Below, in pieces: positions 62,575 to 64,000 of a stretch of DNA of 64,000 bases. The notes under the pieces were generated by a model. That model saw only the letters and a list, made by a program, of their open reading frames with translations, made no database searches and was not told where the DNA came from. A program made the translations under genes and the position numbers. Source of the stretch: JABMOV01 sp964344305 (GTDB lineage: Bacteria > Fidelibacterota > Marinisomatia > Marinisomatales > JABMOV01); contig CAYFMT010000007.1 in assembly GCA_964344305.1 (NCBI GenBank), forward strand, positions 36,942 through 100,941, written 5' to 3'. The number at the start of each line of letters is the position of its first letter. The stretch's first letter is position 1.

Positions 62575-63894
62575 TTACTGAAATTGTATTTCTGAATAGT
62601 CGATCCACTCGGACAATTTTTCTTTAACCCTCGTTTGGTCAAAAACATTTAAATGAGATATACTTGTCTCATGCTTCGTACCGGGATTAATAATTTTTAT
62701 CATGTCATTATCGCTGATACCAAATTGTGCTACAGTCCATGGATCATTGTCACCATAAATGAGAATAATCCTTTCTCCTTCCGATCTTATCCACTGATCA
62801 ATATCCGCCATAATACTTGGGTTGAATTCCAAGGATACTCCAAAGTCATAGTGGTTTCCAATAGGAATATAATTTGTGAGCAGATCTGATAAATGATCTA
62901 TATCAGGTAAAAAATCTCCTATTTCTGTTTGTGCCTGATAATACCAGGCCTCCCAGAATTCGAATCCATAATCCGTGTAAAAGAGAAGCATATCCACGAC
63001 TTCGATCAAATGATTAAACAGCTGTTGTGCAGAGGAAGTAGAATCAGGAATACTGGTACAGTCATGGTATGTTGAACTCCAAAACTCACATGGGTAATCG
63101 ATGGAAGAATATTCAATCACATCTTTCAAGGGTATATCATATTCGAAATCGGTACCGTAGTTTTCATTTATCCAGTCTGTGTATGTGGATATCATATCCG
63201 CAATACTATCACTTTTAAGGATTATGTTTCTCTGAAATACTTTGATTCTATCTCGACAGGATACATCACCTGCTTCATTTAGGAAGGACACTACTCTCTC
63301 ATCATTTTCACTAAATAGTATCGGTGCAACAAAGGCGACCGTTGCCAATACATCCTCGGGATGGAATCTTCTATGAAATATAGCCGTCATCCCTCCTTTG
63401 CTTCTTCCGCTAGATATCCATTGTTCTTGATATATACCCTTAAATGTTTCAACTATCCTGTGTACATCATCAGCAGATTGCTTGATGGTGAGGTATTGCC
63501 AATCAGTCGGACTAGGGATAGAAGCTTCATTGTATCTATGTTCTATAGTGATTTGATTGCAATTTAGTGCCACAGACAGTTCTCGAGTTTTAAATGTGTT
63601 TCTTGAGTACCCTTCAGTTTCAAGAACAACTGGCAGGAATTCATTGACATGGCCAATATAGATTTTTTGATTGAATTGATTTCCTGTTGAATCATTATGA
63701 TTAACTGGTTGAGTATAAAAAACTTCGAAAACGCGATCGAAATGGTCAACCGCAGGAATTTCAGTTATAGAAATACCTGGTAGACTTTCAAATCTTGATA
63801 GAATATCTAATTTATCATTATTGGAGTTTTCTGTGATTTTTTTCTCACATCCCATAAAAGAAATTGTGAGCAGGAAATAAATGTATCTTTGCAT
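62575..63894 (-). CDS. S37 (PS-10) peptidase-like lipoprotein
   Basis: The 439-residue protein starts with MQRYIYFLLTISFMGCEKK, a lipobox signal. The body resembles Streptomyces prolyl tripeptidyl aminopeptidases of family S37: FEVFYTQPVNHNDSTGNQFN, then QKIYIGHVNEFLPVVLETEG and ITIEHRYNEASIPSPTDWQY. The catalytic Ser lies in WISSGRSKGGMTAIFHRRF near residue 167 (G-x-S-x-G). The Asp and His of an alpha/beta-hydrolase triad are likely in IYGDNDPWTV and TKHETSIS near the end. It is exported, so probably degrades peptides in the periplasm or at the cell surface. The Shine-Dalgarno is weak. The last 106 bases of the window, upstream of it, hold nothing clear. Confidence 0.82.
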   Translation of the reverse strand: MQRYIYFLLTISFMGCEKKITENSNNDKLDILSRFESLPGISITEIPAVDHFDRVFEVFYTQPVNHNDSTGNQFNQKIYIGHVNEFLPVVLETEGYSRNTFKTRELSVALNCNQITIEHRYNEASIPSPTDWQYLTIKQSADDVHRIVETFKGIYQEQWISSGRSKGGMTAIFHRRFHPEDVLATVAFVAPILFSENDERVVSFLNEAGDVSCRDRIKVFQRNIILKSDSIADMISTYTDWINENYGTDFEYDIPLKDVIEYSSIDYPCEFWSSTYHDCTSIPDSTSSAQQLFNHLIEVVDMLLFYTDYGFEFWEAWYYQAQTEIGDFLPDIDHLSDLLTNYIPIGNHYDFGVSLEFNPSIMADIDQWIRSEGERIILIYGDNDPWTVAQFGISDNDMIKIINPGTKHETSISHLNVFDQTRVKEKLSEWIDYSEIQFQ

Positions 63895-64000
63895 AGAGAT
63901 TGGAAATATAGCATTGGTGTATCTTTTCTTTATAGAGAAATGAAGACAGTTGAGTCCATAAGTTTCTGTACTTTTGAAAGAGGGGCCATAGTTTTCTCTT

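Noticed and set aside
1..64000. CRISPR array, prophage, insertion sequence or toxin-antitoxin locus
   Set aside because: I looked for regular direct repeats, transposase or integrase motifs and small paired genes and found none.

Overview
This window is 64 kb of an AT-leaning bacterial chromosome with very tight gene packing: most neighbours overlap by 1-16 bases in TAATG, TGATG or ATGA junctions, and no gene-free stretch exceeds 300 bases. The gene content points to a Gram-negative member of the FCB group (Bacteroidota/Chlorobi/Fibrobacteres and relatives). Indicators are an LptE-like lipoprotein, a BamA/TamA-like barrel, a large SprA-like outer membrane protein, DUF4837 and DUF6090 proteins, several lipobox signals, and a small group-1 sigma factor. 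A Marinimicrobia-type (Neomarinimicrobiota) genome is my best guess, but it is a guess. I see no phage, insertion sequence, CRISPR array or replication origin.

Layout. 1-7.1 kb (+): translation and RNA operon infB(partial)-rbfA-truB-ribF-rpsO-pnp-ald. 7.2-10.6 kb (+): MerR regulator, tRNA-Pro(GGG), then an envelope run of DUF2914 protein, phosphodiester glycosidase lipoprotein, GT2 and a DedA-like membrane protein. 10.6-14.5 kb: tRNA-Pro(CGG), rpoD with a structured leader and a clear terminator, and leuS. 14.5-24 kb (-): K+ channel, cutA, tRNA-Arg(CCG), folD, zapA, a coiled-coil peptide, and thrS-infC-rpmI-rplT-pheS-pheT behind tRNA-Val(GAC). 24.2-30 kb (-): a lysine-catabolic pair (aldehyde dehydrogenase, L-lysine 6-transaminase), rsmI, tmk and an S41 protease. 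30.1-37.3 kb (-): DUF4837, rmlD, DPM1-like GT, a GT2-glycosylphosphotransferase fusion, accA, a thioesterase and a thioredoxin-fold lipoprotein, ended by an intrinsic terminator. 37.3-47.4 kb (-): rnr, BamA-like barrel, 1092-residue outer membrane protein, beta-propeller lipoprotein-like protein, lgt, zinc-ribbon membrane protein, M55 peptidase. 47.6-50.2 kb (+): GNAT, GH114-like lipoprotein and six-hairpin lipoprotein. 50.2-59 kb (-): uvrB-galE-sigma54 activator-lptE-asnS-LOG-acyP-nadE-small exported protein. 59.2-64 kb: M42 peptidase (+), then accessory minus-strand genes (DUF6090, nucleotidyltransferase, DUF1801, S37 peptidase).

The strongest unusual signal is at 30152-31192. The thioredoxin-fold lipoprotein gene is intact except for one in-frame TGA that sits exactly where the first cysteine of the W-C-x-W-C active site belongs, so the motif reads W-U-S-W-C. 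A hairpin fitting the bacterial SECIS model follows 16 nt after the TGA. I read this as a selenoprotein with a Sec-x-x-Cys redox centre and a C-terminal helical-repeat tail. Conventional gene calling would lose its active site.

Other points: infC starts at AUC and rsmI has no ATG/GTG/TTG start before its essential N-terminus (AUU is the best candidate). LptE carries an acidic calcium-binding-like insert. A GT2 is fused to a glycosylphosphotransferase whose catalytic motifs are missing. The rpoD leader has competing inverted repeats, and a 12-base fragment of tRNA-Val is repeated beside the full gene. None of the four tRNA genes encodes its CCA end.
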